In this document: piece after piece, positions 1-10,330 of the stretch
Layout: each line of letters opens with the position of its first letter
Numbering within the stretch: position 1 is the first letter of the stretch
Source of the DNA: Oreocharis arfaki
Taxonomy: Eukaryota; Chordata; Aves; Passeriformes; Paramythiidae
NCBI GenBank assembly: GCA_013398015.1
Contig: VZRR01012583.1
Span: 1 to 64,000, forward strand
Length of the DNA stretch: 64,000 nucleotides
Reading direction: 5' to 3'
The notes under the pieces: generated by a model
Databases searched by the model: none
The model's input: the letters and a program-made list of their open reading frames with translations, nothing else
Told to the model about the DNA's origin: nothing
Program-made: the position numbers and the translations under genes

Positions 1-133
1 GGATCCGGGCGGGAATCCCGGGAGGGATCCGGGCGGGTACGGGGGAGAATCTAGGAACGTATCCACGCGCCACCAGGGGGACCGCGCACCCGCGGGATCC
101 AGTGGGAATCCCGGAACGGATCCACTTTCGGGA
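1..133. repeat. GC-rich degenerate tandem repeat, cut by window edge
   Basis: The sequence opens with GGATCC and repeats GGATCC-containing blocks followed by GGGCGGG or AGTGGGAATCCCGG-type segments (GGATCC at 1, 26, 96 and 119). It is strongly GC- and CpG-rich, and composition drops abruptly to the AT-rich background after about position 133. This looks like the end of a minisatellite or satellite array whose main part lies outside the window. No family is recognised. Confidence 0.55.
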
Positions 134-323
134 GCCTTACTTGAGTGCTGTTTGTAACACCCACCTAGTTAGGGAAGTGCATGGAGTTCCTCCTTTAATT
201 TCATCCGTTGAAGGTGTCCTGAGCTTCCTTTCTCCTTTTAGTTTTCTTTCCGATGCTCAGTGTGTCACCCTAGGAAGTAAGCCTTTAACTGGCAGATCAA
301 TTTATTGCTTTCTCTTACAAATC
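134..323. other. Short unique stretch between two repeats
   Basis: Ordinary mixed-composition sequence between the GC-rich repeat and the ATATAG repeat. No gene, splice-framed exon or repeat is recognised. Confidence 0.4.
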
Positions 324-466
324 ATCTATATCTATATCTACATACATATATGTATATCTATATCTATCTATCTGTCTACATATATATGTAGATAGATATA
401 GATAGATTAGATATAGATATAGATATAGATATAGGTATAGATATAGATATAGATATAGATATATAC
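324..466. repeat. (ATATAG)n/(CTATAT)n microsatellite with inverted halves
   Basis: The left half is built of CTATAT/CTAT units and the right half of GATATA/GATA units, meeting around ACATATATATGT near 378-390. The two halves are close to reverse complements, so the block can fold as a long AT-rich hairpin. Reading frames through it give Tyr-Leu or Ile-Tyr runs on both strands and are not genes. Confidence 0.9.
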
Positions 467-3400
467 ACGGTTTGCATATGTCCTCTGATTCATCTTCATC
501 TGCAGGTGTGCCTATATAAATCAAAGGAATATTGCTATATGTCATTATAAACACACACACGCGACTAATTGTGTTTTTCACCACGAAGTAAATGGTGAAT
601 GAAAGGTGAGACAGCTTCTGGCTTCTGAAGAGCACAGACAAACTTCACCATTGATACATCTCAGCTCGGTGTTGAAGTAAGCCTGGCTCAGCACAGAGCA
701 GCTGCCCACAATGACAGGCCTGGTGATCTGGGGTGGGTTGTGGAAGGTGGCTCACACAGCCAAAACCTGTAGATAGAATGTCATTGAAGCACAGGGGTTT
801 GGGTATACGTTTTTGTTCTGTTCAAACTTGCATCTCTCAATAAACTTGCCCAGTTAAGCTGCACGATAATTGTATTTCTTGCGTCAGGGATGATATTATT
901 GCTGAGAGGGTACAAGATGTAATTAGAGTAATAAAATAGTGGAATGTTGATGGTGGTTTGTTTGTTTGTTTACTGGTGTTTCTTTATTTGGTTGGGTGTT
1001 TGGTTTTCATCTTCCTGATAAATATTAGTAAATATGTTTCCCTCATCATCAAAGCACTACTTACCTGATTTTTTATATTTAATGTTACCTTTTTTTCTTT
1101 TTTAAGAGGGAGTAATAAAGACTCCTTTATGAACAACTTGTACTGGATATTTTTTAAAGGGATACAGATGAGTAAGATTTGTTATCTAATTTAATACCTC
1201 CAAAATGAATTGGGTGGATGTCATAGAAAGTAATGCAAATGGGAAAATGGATTGACCCACATATCTGCTGAAAATAAAAGGTAATGATGGATTAATTTAA
1301 CCTGAGGTATTGCATGAGTGTGGTTATGGGGCTAGAAAACACAGCTCAGAAACACGGATAGAAAACTGTTATTTAAAAGGGACTCTCTCTTCCTACTTAA
1401 GACAATGTTTAATTCTTAACAGAACACTTGAAAATACTTATAAGAAATAGATAATCAGATATGAAAACTGGAAATGTCATTTTTTCAATGGCAACCTAGA
1501 ATGGGCATTGTTCCTTGTTAAAAAATTAAGCTTCCCACAAAGGGTGGATAATGCACAACGCAAATTTTGTCATGTTTGCTATAAATATTAATATAAAGTT
1601 TATTGTGTGTGAGAAAGTAAAGTTTCTGAAAATACTAATTTTATTTCCCAGCTCCCTCATCACTTGGCCCCTGACACCAATGTAATGTGGAAAAAAGAAA
1701 GAAAACAGTACACTTTCTCTCATTCTTCTTTTCTCACTCGTACCTCTGTACACACTCAAAACTTCTTACCGAAATCCCACTCAGAATGAAACTGTGAAAG
1801 TAAATAATTCATATAATGGAATTTTGATCATAGAAAGCAATGGCCTATATTAAATAATTTTAACCAAGGAACTTTCCCACTTTAAATCTCACATTATCAC
1901 ACCCCTCTTAAAAGGCAGGAAAGAGGCTTTGAGTTCAGAGGAGTTTCAATGAGTGAACTACTACTACATCTACATGGAAAGCAGTTACTGACTGAAATAA
2001 TATCCAGAAATCCACTGAGAGTGATGCAAAGTTCTTATCATGTTCTGGTATTGAAAAATGCTGGGAAAAACCGACATTGAGTGTATGAAACATGAATTTG
2101 GGGTTATTGAATAGTCAGTCAAGTCAGCTTCATGCCATGGTTTGATAGCATAAAGCAAGGAAGGTTTGCAGAATAGAGATCTGATAAGGACTGTATTTTT
2201 AGATTTATATTCTTATTTTTAAAATGAAACTGGATAGCATCCCCTATGTGCTCTTATATATGTGGTTTATAGAACATAGGTTGGTGTTTCAACCCTTTTG
2301 GTGTGTATCTTTTAGCCACGATGTATTTTTGTATAGAATGGTATTTGGCAAATGAATTTTGTGCAGAACAAAAGCTAATTGTATGATGAGGAAGCTATCC
2401 TGAGTTCAATCCTGTAAGCGGTTTCAACAGGCTTGCCTAATTTCAGCTCGATCTCAATTTATCCTTTTCATTTTTCTCAGCAAACTTCTTTCAGCCTGTA
2501 GTTTGAAGAGGCACCTCTGAAATCCAAGGTAAGAAGTCTATCAAAGAGCAGGAATTAATGATGAGTATATATATATTTTTTAACAGGAGCAGAAGACTGT
2601 TCTGGAAAAATGGTGTACAATGACTGGTTACACTATACATTTGTGTTACTTTTGGAGAATCCATGCTATTTTATGAAATACTTTGCTGAAAAAATCTACT
2701 AAGCTATTTTCCATCTTCATTCCTTTAATAGGAAAAAAAATAAAGTGAGAAAATTGCATGTCTCTGTTAAACAGAAGAAAGGGTTGTCCCAGAACTTTGC
2801 ATTTATCATCTGGTCATGTGAAAACCTTGTTTAGTGGAGGAATAAACAGAGTCACGTTAAATTTGTTGTGAGCTTGAGCCTCTGACAGTGCTCATTTTAT
2901 CAACAAAGACAAATGAAGGAGCAGAAATTGTAGCATGGCCTCTACTATTTCATCATTGTCAACCTTAAATACAATCATTCACTGCTGATAGATTTTTCTC
3001 CTTCCTTCTCCCACTAATACTAAGCTGTCAGAATCCCTCTTGATATGGTTCAGAGCCCAAGTTGTAGTGATCAAAAAAGAGGGAATGAAATTAGCTTTCT
3101 TAATCTCGCTCATGATAAATACCGTATTTTCAGAGAAGGAGCTCTGAAATATCCTCTTTCTTGTTGCAGATGCCATTTCATTAAAAAGAGGTGAAAGTAA
3201 ATAGTACAGTGATTTGACATTAAGTTTGTTTGGAAACCAGTGATTACTGGCATCACACATACTCTGAAAGACTGAATACTGAAAAGAGAGGAAACTCAGT
3301 TATCAGTGGAGGTTGATTTTCAGCAGAGAGGTCCACAAAAAGCACCCTGTAGAAAGACAGACGCACTTGGATAGTGCCAGGTTCTAATTCATGTTACTGA

Positions 3401-5046
3401 TAACGACTGCATTGAGAGATTGATCTAATGACCCCAAGAAACTACCTAAGGTGCAGAACAGCTCCTCAGCATAAAGGGTCGTGATCTGACCTGACACTCC
3501 AGTGGTTAAATTCTCTTTCTTTCTCTGAAGTTTTCCCATGAAAGAACTATTCGGACTTTTTTATTTTTTTTAAATCTATCATTTGCTAAAGGGAAAATTT
3601 GATTGACAATCTTGTGGATAAAAAGCTCACAGTTTGCCAGATCAAAATTTGTCAGTTCAAAATTGCGTCATCCAAACCTGTTAAATATTTGTATTTAGTT
3701 GCATAGGGTCAGATCACATTCAAGATGAGACAAATTAAATTAGGCAAGGCAGATTTCAAAAATATTCATCTGTCTTAGCCTTGCAAAGCAGGATATGACT
3801 GCCCATCAGACTGTTCATGTCTTGTATGAAATAAGGAAGACAGAATCCAAGGATAATGATGTATTTAAACAAAAAGAACTTAGAGCGATGTAAAATACGG
3901 AAAGCACAATAAAATGAGTTTGGAAGATTGCAAACTTTGTGAATGTAAAGAAAGGGCCAAATGACCATCCACTGGCAAAGACTACACTAGGTACTATGTC
4001 TCACAGATTCTGACTAAACGATACAAAACATTATGCTGTATAATATAATCAGTAATTTTAAAGAATATTTAGAAGAGTTTTTCTTTGGAAGCTGAAGAGC
4101 ATGCTAGTAGAATAAGTATCCACAAATGACTTTTTATTCGTATTTTATATAACTATAGAATCTCTTTAAGTTTAAAAATGACCTGTATCTCTTTTAGGTC
4201 TTAATTTTTAGCAATTTTTATGAAGCTTGAACTGTTGTTTCATGCCAGGCTCCAGAAATAAGATCAAACACAAGAGTCCTGCCAAGCTTTGCTGAACCTG
4301 TTTCAAGGAAGACAACAACTGAAGTTACTGAAACTTTTCTTGAAGCATTTGCAGAGGTGAAGCAAGTTAGTGGTGACATTCAACTGCCAGCCTGGAAGGT
4401 TCATAAGGCTGCACACCTCATAAATCCTTTTAAAGCCCCATTTAGGGAGTTTAAGTGGGATTTAAGTGATGCATAGGCCTGTGCAGGCGAAGAGCAGGGG
4501 TGTGAATTTTGCTTTAATGACCTGCATGTCAATAGAGTTAGGCTGCTAAGAGAAGAGTGGAGAATCAGTCAGAAGGCCCTGTGCCACTGCAGCACTGTGC
4601 TATTTAACTGTGTTATTTTGCTGTGTACCTATATCAAAATAAATAGATTTCCCCTCTACAGGATGTAATAGCTATACAAAAAGATCTAAAGGGTACTTAT
4701 AACATCAGAAGACTCTTCAGATTTTGGATTTCATTATTAACTCAGAGCATAAATTGACTTCGAGTGTGAATAAAATTTCCATTTTCAATAGCCTTTATGG
4801 GTTTTCATCATTTTAAAATTCATGTTCTGACATACTTCTTGCATGTTAGTGCAACCTCTTGTTAAACCTCCAGCCCAGCAGCAGCCTCACTTCAGAAAGA
4901 CGGATCCTCAGCCTCTGAAATGACTTAACAGAATTTAATTGCACATTTTACTGACTGACAGCAGCCTAGGATTTCCAGAGGTGCAATAATGGGGATTAAA
5001 AAAAAGCATATATTTTTCATTAAATATTTATTTTCTTGTTTAATCT
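467..5046. other. Unique AT-rich DNA, no gene recognised
   Basis: AT-rich sequence holding only short chance ORFs (none above 95 codons). Minor simple repeats include (TTTG)4 at 956-971 and a short A/T run near 3557-3572. The stretch around 4860-5000 is less AT-biased and ends where the CR1 starts. No splice-framed exon or RNA gene is recognised. Confidence 0.5.
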
Positions 5047-5401
5047 AGAGAAGAGAAGCCTGAGAGGGGGTCTCATCAATGCATGTAAATGTCCCAAAGG
5101 TGGTTGTCAAGAGGATGGTGCCGGATACTTTTCAATGGGGCCCAGCAACAGGATCAGGGGCAATGGCATAAAATAAAACACCAGAAGTTCCACCTCAACA
5201 AGAGGAAGAACTTCTTTGCACTGAGGGTGGCAGCGCACTGGAATGGGCTGCTCAGGGAGGTTGTTCTCGCTCTCTGGAGACACTCAAAGCCACCTGGATG
5301 TGTTCCTGTGTCTCCTGCTTGAGGAGACCCTGCCTTGGCAGGGGGGTTAGACCATATGGTCTCCAGAGGTTCATCTCAACTCTGGAAATTCCATGATTCA
5401 T
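5047..5401 (+). mobile_element. CR1 LINE, 5'-truncated 3' end
   Basis: About 350 bp match the recurrent CR1 3' region. It starts near GAGAAGCCTGAGAGGGGGTC and passes through the conserved blocks for 'aggaagaacttctttgcact', 'tctctggagacactcaa' and 'ggttagaccatatggtctcc'. It ends in ATTCCATGATTC, a variant of the CR1 octamer tail. CR1 elements are reverse-transcribed non-LTR retrotransposons that are usually heavily 5'-truncated, as here. The open frame at 5089-5322 is a by-product of the repeat. Confidence 0.92.
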
Positions 5402-5989
5402 ACAAAGCAACGTTTTTAAAGAAACAGGAGCAGAAACAGGAGGTACCTTAGGTCATAGAGACAAGCAAACCCCAGCCCGATATTCCTTTAATTGTTGCTG
5501 AGAGTTTTGTCTAGTACTGTGCTGGTCATTACTATAGTAGGAGAATATTCTCTTAATCTTTCTGAGGCAAGCCTTGGGGAATAAGGGATGAAAGTCTGAG
5601 TGTCAAACTGAATAAGGAATCAAAGATATTGCTTCTTCTGAAAAGAATAATGAAGTGCTTCAAGATGCAAATCTATCAGGTTTTGTTGAAATGTAAAGGG
5701 ACAGAACTGTCTTTTCTCATCTGGGATGGGCTGCTGAAAGTCAAGGGTTGTTTTTATTCCCCATTCTTATTAATCCAAGGACTTCTCTAAAAATATATTT
5801 AGTTCTGTGGAATCATTATCCAGGTGGAACTACCACTAGGGTACATGAGACAGTTAAGCTAATTGAAATATTCTGGAAACAAGGATGGATTGTTTTATAT
5901 GCTAACTCCACCTCGAAGTCATCTCTGTGGACTTAGTTAAGCCTGCAAGAAAGGGAGACACAGTGCACATTTTGATCCATGTCACGTGA
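5402..5989. other. Unique AT-rich DNA, nothing recognised
   Basis: No repeat family, RNA gene or exon is recognised. The small open frame at 5748-5936 has no protein-like features. Confidence 0.45.
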
Positions 5990-6004
5990 AAAGAGAGATT
6001 TCCC

Positions 6005-6084
6005 CAAACCTTTTGTGTTTGACCAGTCTGTCAGCACTCCAGGTAAGCCAAGCCCCTTGTGCCCAACCAGTCTGCCAGCATCCC
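6005..6084. repeat. Two-copy degenerate tandem repeat, 36-bp units 44 bp apart
   Basis: The units at 6005-6040 and 6049-6084 align without gaps and share ACCAGTCTG and the following CAGCA. All ten differences are transitions, seven of them T in the first copy against C in the second on the plus strand. Confidence 0.7.
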
Positions 6085-6896
6085 CTTTTGGGGACCCTTC
6101 ACTGAGCAGCCCACTGAACAGGAGGGCAGCTTGACTGACTTTTTCAGGGATACACACAGAGCATGAGAGTGACCCTCTTCTCTCTCCATAGTTTTATTTG
6201 TGTATGTTCCCTGCTGCCGACAAGTGCTAGCTCCCTTGAAGGACTCACAGCTCATGCAATAGCAGTCTTTATCAATAACACTGTAATCAGTTGATGTTTG
6301 AGGATTGCTGGTGGTATCTGATTGCAAGAATGTATTCAAAGCAATACACAGACCAGCTCTAGACCCTAACCAAAGCTCGCTCCAGGCAATCATTCAGTGC
6401 TCATAGAGGATGGTTCCCACCCAACAGACAACCCTATGAGGGAGAAGACAAGTTCAACTTGATCCCAGAAGTTGTGATGGAGTCTACTCTGACTCCTCTC
6501 CGTTCCTAGCTTACTTTTATACTGTTTCTTTGCAATTAGGTGGAGCTTGAGTGCCTCTGATCACACATAATGCTCAGTGAGGTGTGGTTGTACCTTGGAG
6601 GCAGGTAACCTTGGGATGGAGATGTATTACATCCCAGGAGAGTGATTTTGCTGTGGTTGCTGATCTTCTTTTATCTCCCTTGGTTCACGGCTGCTCTGTG
6701 GCTTGTCAGCTGAAAGGTAGCACTGAGTTCTCTCCTCTGCAAGGATTTCAACAGAACCTGACCACGGTGTGTCCGCTCTGCTCTGCTCCTCTGCTTCATC
6801 CCCCCCTTAGCATGTGTTGTGTGGGGGAAGTTGGGCCTGCTGAACACTTCCCATCCAGGAAGTAGGAACCACATTTCCAACTGCAATTTCTGTACT

Positions 6897-7056
6897 GTTA
6901 TAACTGTATCTATAACTTTCCATTTCTCTTTTAATTTTACCCCCAGCCTTTTTTTTTTTTTTCCACAACCCATNTTTCGTTATAACTGTTTCTATAACTT
7001 TCCTATTCTCTTTTAATTTTTCCCCCCGCCTTTTTTTTTTTTTTTCCACAACCCAT
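6897..7056. repeat. Direct duplication of about 78 bp around an ambiguous base
   Basis: 6897-6973 and 6979-7056 both run GTTATAACTG..., then a CTTTTAATTTT block, C-rich and T-run segments, and end in CCACAACCCAT. They differ at several bases and in T-run length. A single N at 6974 sits just after the first copy, so the junction was uncertain in the assembly. Confidence 0.85.
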
Positions 7057-7060
7057 TTTA

Positions 7061-8560
7061 TGTGTTTGTTTATGATAATGACATAAGCAAACATTTCTGA
7101 GGGGTGACATTTTTTTCTGAATGAACAGTTCTCAAAAGAATTGTTTGAAACTGTTCCCTTTGGATCATTAAAATTCACTAGAGAGAACTAGAGATAACTA
7201 ACACTACTATTCCTTTTGCATCTTTGTATGGCAGAAAGCAGGAAGAGGTCAGAGTGTGTGTGGAGTGACCCATTCACTCAGGGTGTTTTTCCCGTTAGGA
7301 AGGTTGTTGGGATGCAAACTCATGGACAGCAACTGGAGGAGTAAAGTAGTTGTCCACCCTTTGTCTGTTGTCAGAGGGGAGAAACGAGTTGCTGAACATC
7401 TAAGAAAATTTGTAATGAGAGAGGAGAAAAGAGTAGTTAGAGATGTTTCAGCACTCAACAATAGCCAGGCTGTCTTCCTCCCTAAGGAAAAATACACCTT
7501 ATCACAGCTTTATGTGCATGGCACAGCATTTACAGCATCAAAATAAATATGTCTGACAGAGCCTGATTTCAAAATATTACACATTAGCTGAAAAAATTGC
7601 AAAACAAATTGGTTTTCTTTAAATGACTGTGATGTTTACCAGAGTTTTTCTCTTCACAAATGTGATTTATAAGATTTTTTTCATATACATTAGTCTTGCT
7701 ACCTGTAAAATTGATGTGTGTCCTGTGATGCTATAAATGGATAAAGAAAGGGAGTTTTGTAGCACAGATATTGTGAAGAGAGAACATGACAAAGAGACAA
7801 AGTGTCAGAAAAATGCAATTTTGATTTAGAGGGATCAGTCTGACTTTATATTGCAGATGGGGAACTAGAAAGCATTCTGGGGATGTGAGATGTTTCTGAA
7901 CTACAAATTTACATCCATGTTTTATAAGCCATAAATTTATAAGGATTTTAACATGCCAATGTTCAATAAGGAAGATAGATTTTCTTTGAATTGTTGGATG
8001 TGGGGGAGAAAATTTTATCAAAACCATAACTTTGCAGAGTAAAAATGGGAATGATGTTGTATTGTGTGAGTAATAAACAAAATCCATTTGGCTGTGAGCT
8101 TTCATAAATATTCTGATCTTCCTCCTGTCCATCCATATTACATTGCCTTTGATTCTGCTTATGTGATTTTTTTTGCTTTTCCCCAAGGCAAGGAGGCTGC
8201 AGTGTTCATGTCTATTGATCTCCTTGCTGGAGACACACAACCAGAGCATTCCAGAGAAATTTTCTATATGTAGCTCTGCTGGATGCTGAGCATCCTGGCC
8301 CCCCCGAACACCTACAGGAGGTGCTAGGACACTGAAACCCTGCGACATATTTTTAACAAAAAAACACTAGAATTTGAGCTGAAGCACCCAGAGAATGTCT
8401 GCAGAGTGTAATTGTGCTACACAGGCAGTACTGCCCTAGAAGCAGGTGAAAACAGGCAGAAATGGAACAGAAAACTTCACTTTGCCTAGAAAGAAAAGGT
8501 TCCTTAAAGCTTGGATGTTTCCACCTCTGCTTTGAAATGTAGGAAACTGTTGATTTTGAA
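7061..8560. other. Unique AT-rich DNA, nothing recognised
   Basis: The longest open frame here (minus, 7731-8348, 205 codons) lies in AT-rich sequence, has no recognisable domain and an ordinary low-complexity composition. I treat it as chance. No repeat family is recognised. Confidence 0.45.
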
Positions 8561-8660
8561 TGGCATGGTTGTTGGTTTTTTTGAGGTTGTTTTTTGGTTG
8601 TTTGGGGCTTTTCTGTTTGTTTTCTTTTTTTTTTGTTGTTGTTGTTTTTTTCTTTTATTT
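8561..8660. repeat. T/G-rich low-complexity tract
   Basis: A run of GTTTTT, TTGTTG and poly-T blocks on the plus strand, continuing as shorter T runs to about 8750. Open frames across it encode only Phe/Val or Lys/Gln runs. Confidence 0.85.
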
Positions 8661-9728
8661 TGTGGGAAAGCAGATTTTTTAAACATAATGTGTTTTCTTA
8701 AAATCTTGTCTCCAAGTGTACTTAACTTTTTAAAATCTTTTTTTTTTTGGGTTGTATATTCTGGATAAAGACATGAAGCCAATGTTTCCTAAGATATTTC
8801 AAGAGGGTACTCTGATTCCTCGAACAAAACAACAATTAAGTTAAAAAATAGTATTTCCCATCCAAATTTCATTGCTGTCTCTGTGTTTGAGCTGTGCATA
8901 TTACAGGGTTCAAAGATACAAGAAGAAACCTTGCTCAAATCACTTTTCGTTATCTCTGAAATCCACCCCCTTTGGAGCGCATGAACACAACCACTGTAAC
9001 TTAGATTAAGAAAATTATCCCTCAAAAGAGATTTTTGTCCAAGTAATTTATTATTTTTCCCTCATGCCCCATCAACACTTTCCTTCTGGATGAGAAGATG
9101 AACACATTTTCTTCAATACTGTGGGCAAGGAAACCGTTTGTCATCGTTTGGAAGTGACAGAGGTTTTGTTGAATAGGGCTTCATGCAAAAGAAAAAACAT
9201 AAAGCAGAAAAGAATTATGCTCACAGTTGTACGTAAAGAGAGTCTAGTTAATAGTTAAGGACAATATTGCACATTTCTTTTTTCTTTCTGGGTCCAAGTC
9301 CTGGAAATCTAATTAATTACAAATGCTATAATATTAGAGCTTATGTGCCACTTGTGCCTTATGGCTTTCAAGGAGTTTAACAGTGTGAAAGGATTGAACA
9401 GCAAATAGGTTTTGTTATCAAAAGAAAGTAAATATATGCAAGATAGTATTTTCATTGTGTCTTTCTTTCTGAAAGAAACGACTCAAGTACATATTAAAAA
9501 CGAGTTAAATGACAGCTATGTAACTTTTCCACATTCAGTTGTTGTATAGCAAGAAAAAGTATATTAAACATAATTGATTGCTGCTAAAAAAGTCTGTTTT
9601 TCTGGTTCTTCATGAACAAATGCTTGAAAATAAATTGTTTGACTTTGGCTCCACGCAGGACTCAGGTGGGCTCACATTTTTCTTGCATTCTAAATACTGG
9701 AGTACTTCTCTAAATGGCATAAATCCTC
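8661..9728. other. Unique AT-rich DNA, nothing recognised
   Basis: No exon, RNA gene or known repeat is recognised. Only short chance ORFs are present. Confidence 0.45.
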
Positions 9729-9780
9729 CTAGGTCCCTGGCTGTCAACAGATCTACAGCTGTTGATAGCCGCTGACCTAG
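9729..9780. other. Hairpin: two 22-nt arms with an 8-nt loop
   Basis: The arm at 9729-9750 pairs with 9759-9780 around the loop ATCTACAG. The outer 7 bp (CTAGGTC/GACCTAG) pair perfectly, then comes a 3-nt internal mismatch, then 12 positions with one G-U/A-C type mismatch (GGCTGTCAACAG against CTGTTGATAGCC). Pairing stops outside the arms. It could be a structured RNA, a small inverted-repeat element or a chance palindrome. The stem is shorter than usual for an animal microRNA precursor. Confidence 0.6.
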
Positions 9781-9874
9781 ACAGTGCATTGTAGACGTCA
9801 GGGGGATTCACACCTCCTCACTCACTCTCAGTCACTAATAGCTGATTAATCGAGTTCTTATAATTTTTCAAGCC

Positions 9875-9947
9875 TTTTTTTTTTTTTTTTTTTCCCAAAT
9901 ATCCAGCAGGAGCATCAGAAGAGTTTAAAGGAAAAAAAAAAAAAAAA
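9875..9947. repeat. Poly-T (19) and poly-A (16) in inverted arrangement
   Basis: 19 T at 9875-9893 and 16 A at 9932-9947 are separated by 38 bp of mixed sequence, giving a potential A-T hairpin. Confidence 0.9.
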
Positions 9948-10086
9948 GTTAATTTAATGGAAAAGGGCACTTTTCTCTCCATTGAGATAGTATTTGGTTT
10001 GTTGGATTATGCTTATCTTCTTGGAGAAGATCTTCAGGGGTTATTTTCATTTGGTCTATGCAGACGTTATCTTCACCTCTCAGTCA

Positions 10087-10330
10087 TAAAGAGCAAGGAG
10101 AAAAGGAAGGGTGGAGGTGGAAGAGAGGGGAAAGGAGACTCGAGAGACAAGGCCTGGGAGGGGGTTCATGAAACAGAGCTGAGGGATTAATCAGGAGATT
10201 TAATGGCGAAGTGGGAAGAGAGGAGTCACTAAAGGAGGCAGAAACAGAATTGTTGTGAGATGCACTAAATAGTTATAAAGGGGAAGGGAAGTAAGAACAA
10301 GGGGCTCTGGAAGGTATGGATGGACCAAAA
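10087..10330. repeat. Purine-rich (GA-rich) tract
   Basis: The plus strand is strongly purine-biased. 10087-10138 is almost entirely A and G, and further GGAAG/GGAGG-rich blocks continue to about 10330. Low complexity, with no tandem unit. Confidence 0.7.

Larger units (their letters stand above)
5990..7060 (-). mobile_element. Possible old LTR-derived region
   Basis: This stretch is richer in GC than its surroundings. On the minus strand it carries a TATAAAA box at 6521-6515 and an AATAAA signal at 6198-6193, the order expected for U3-R-U5 of an LTR, though the 317-base spacing is long. Two related 36-bp units (6005-6040, 6049-6084) and a second direct duplication (6897-6973, 6979-7056) lie at its two ends. 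No TG...CA ends or target duplication could be fixed, and no internal retroviral gene is seen. It could instead be unique DNA with chance signals. Confidence 0.33.

Noticed and set aside
7731..8348. 205-codon minus-strand ORF, the longest fully called frame
   Set aside because: AT-rich sequence, no domain, no splice or promoter support and no protein-like periodicity. Fits chance in a 64-kb window.
9781..9801. GTGCATTGTAG next to the hairpin, resembling the start of the miR-33 family
   Set aside because: The match is 11 bases only, lies outside the hairpin arms and has no complementary arm of its own.
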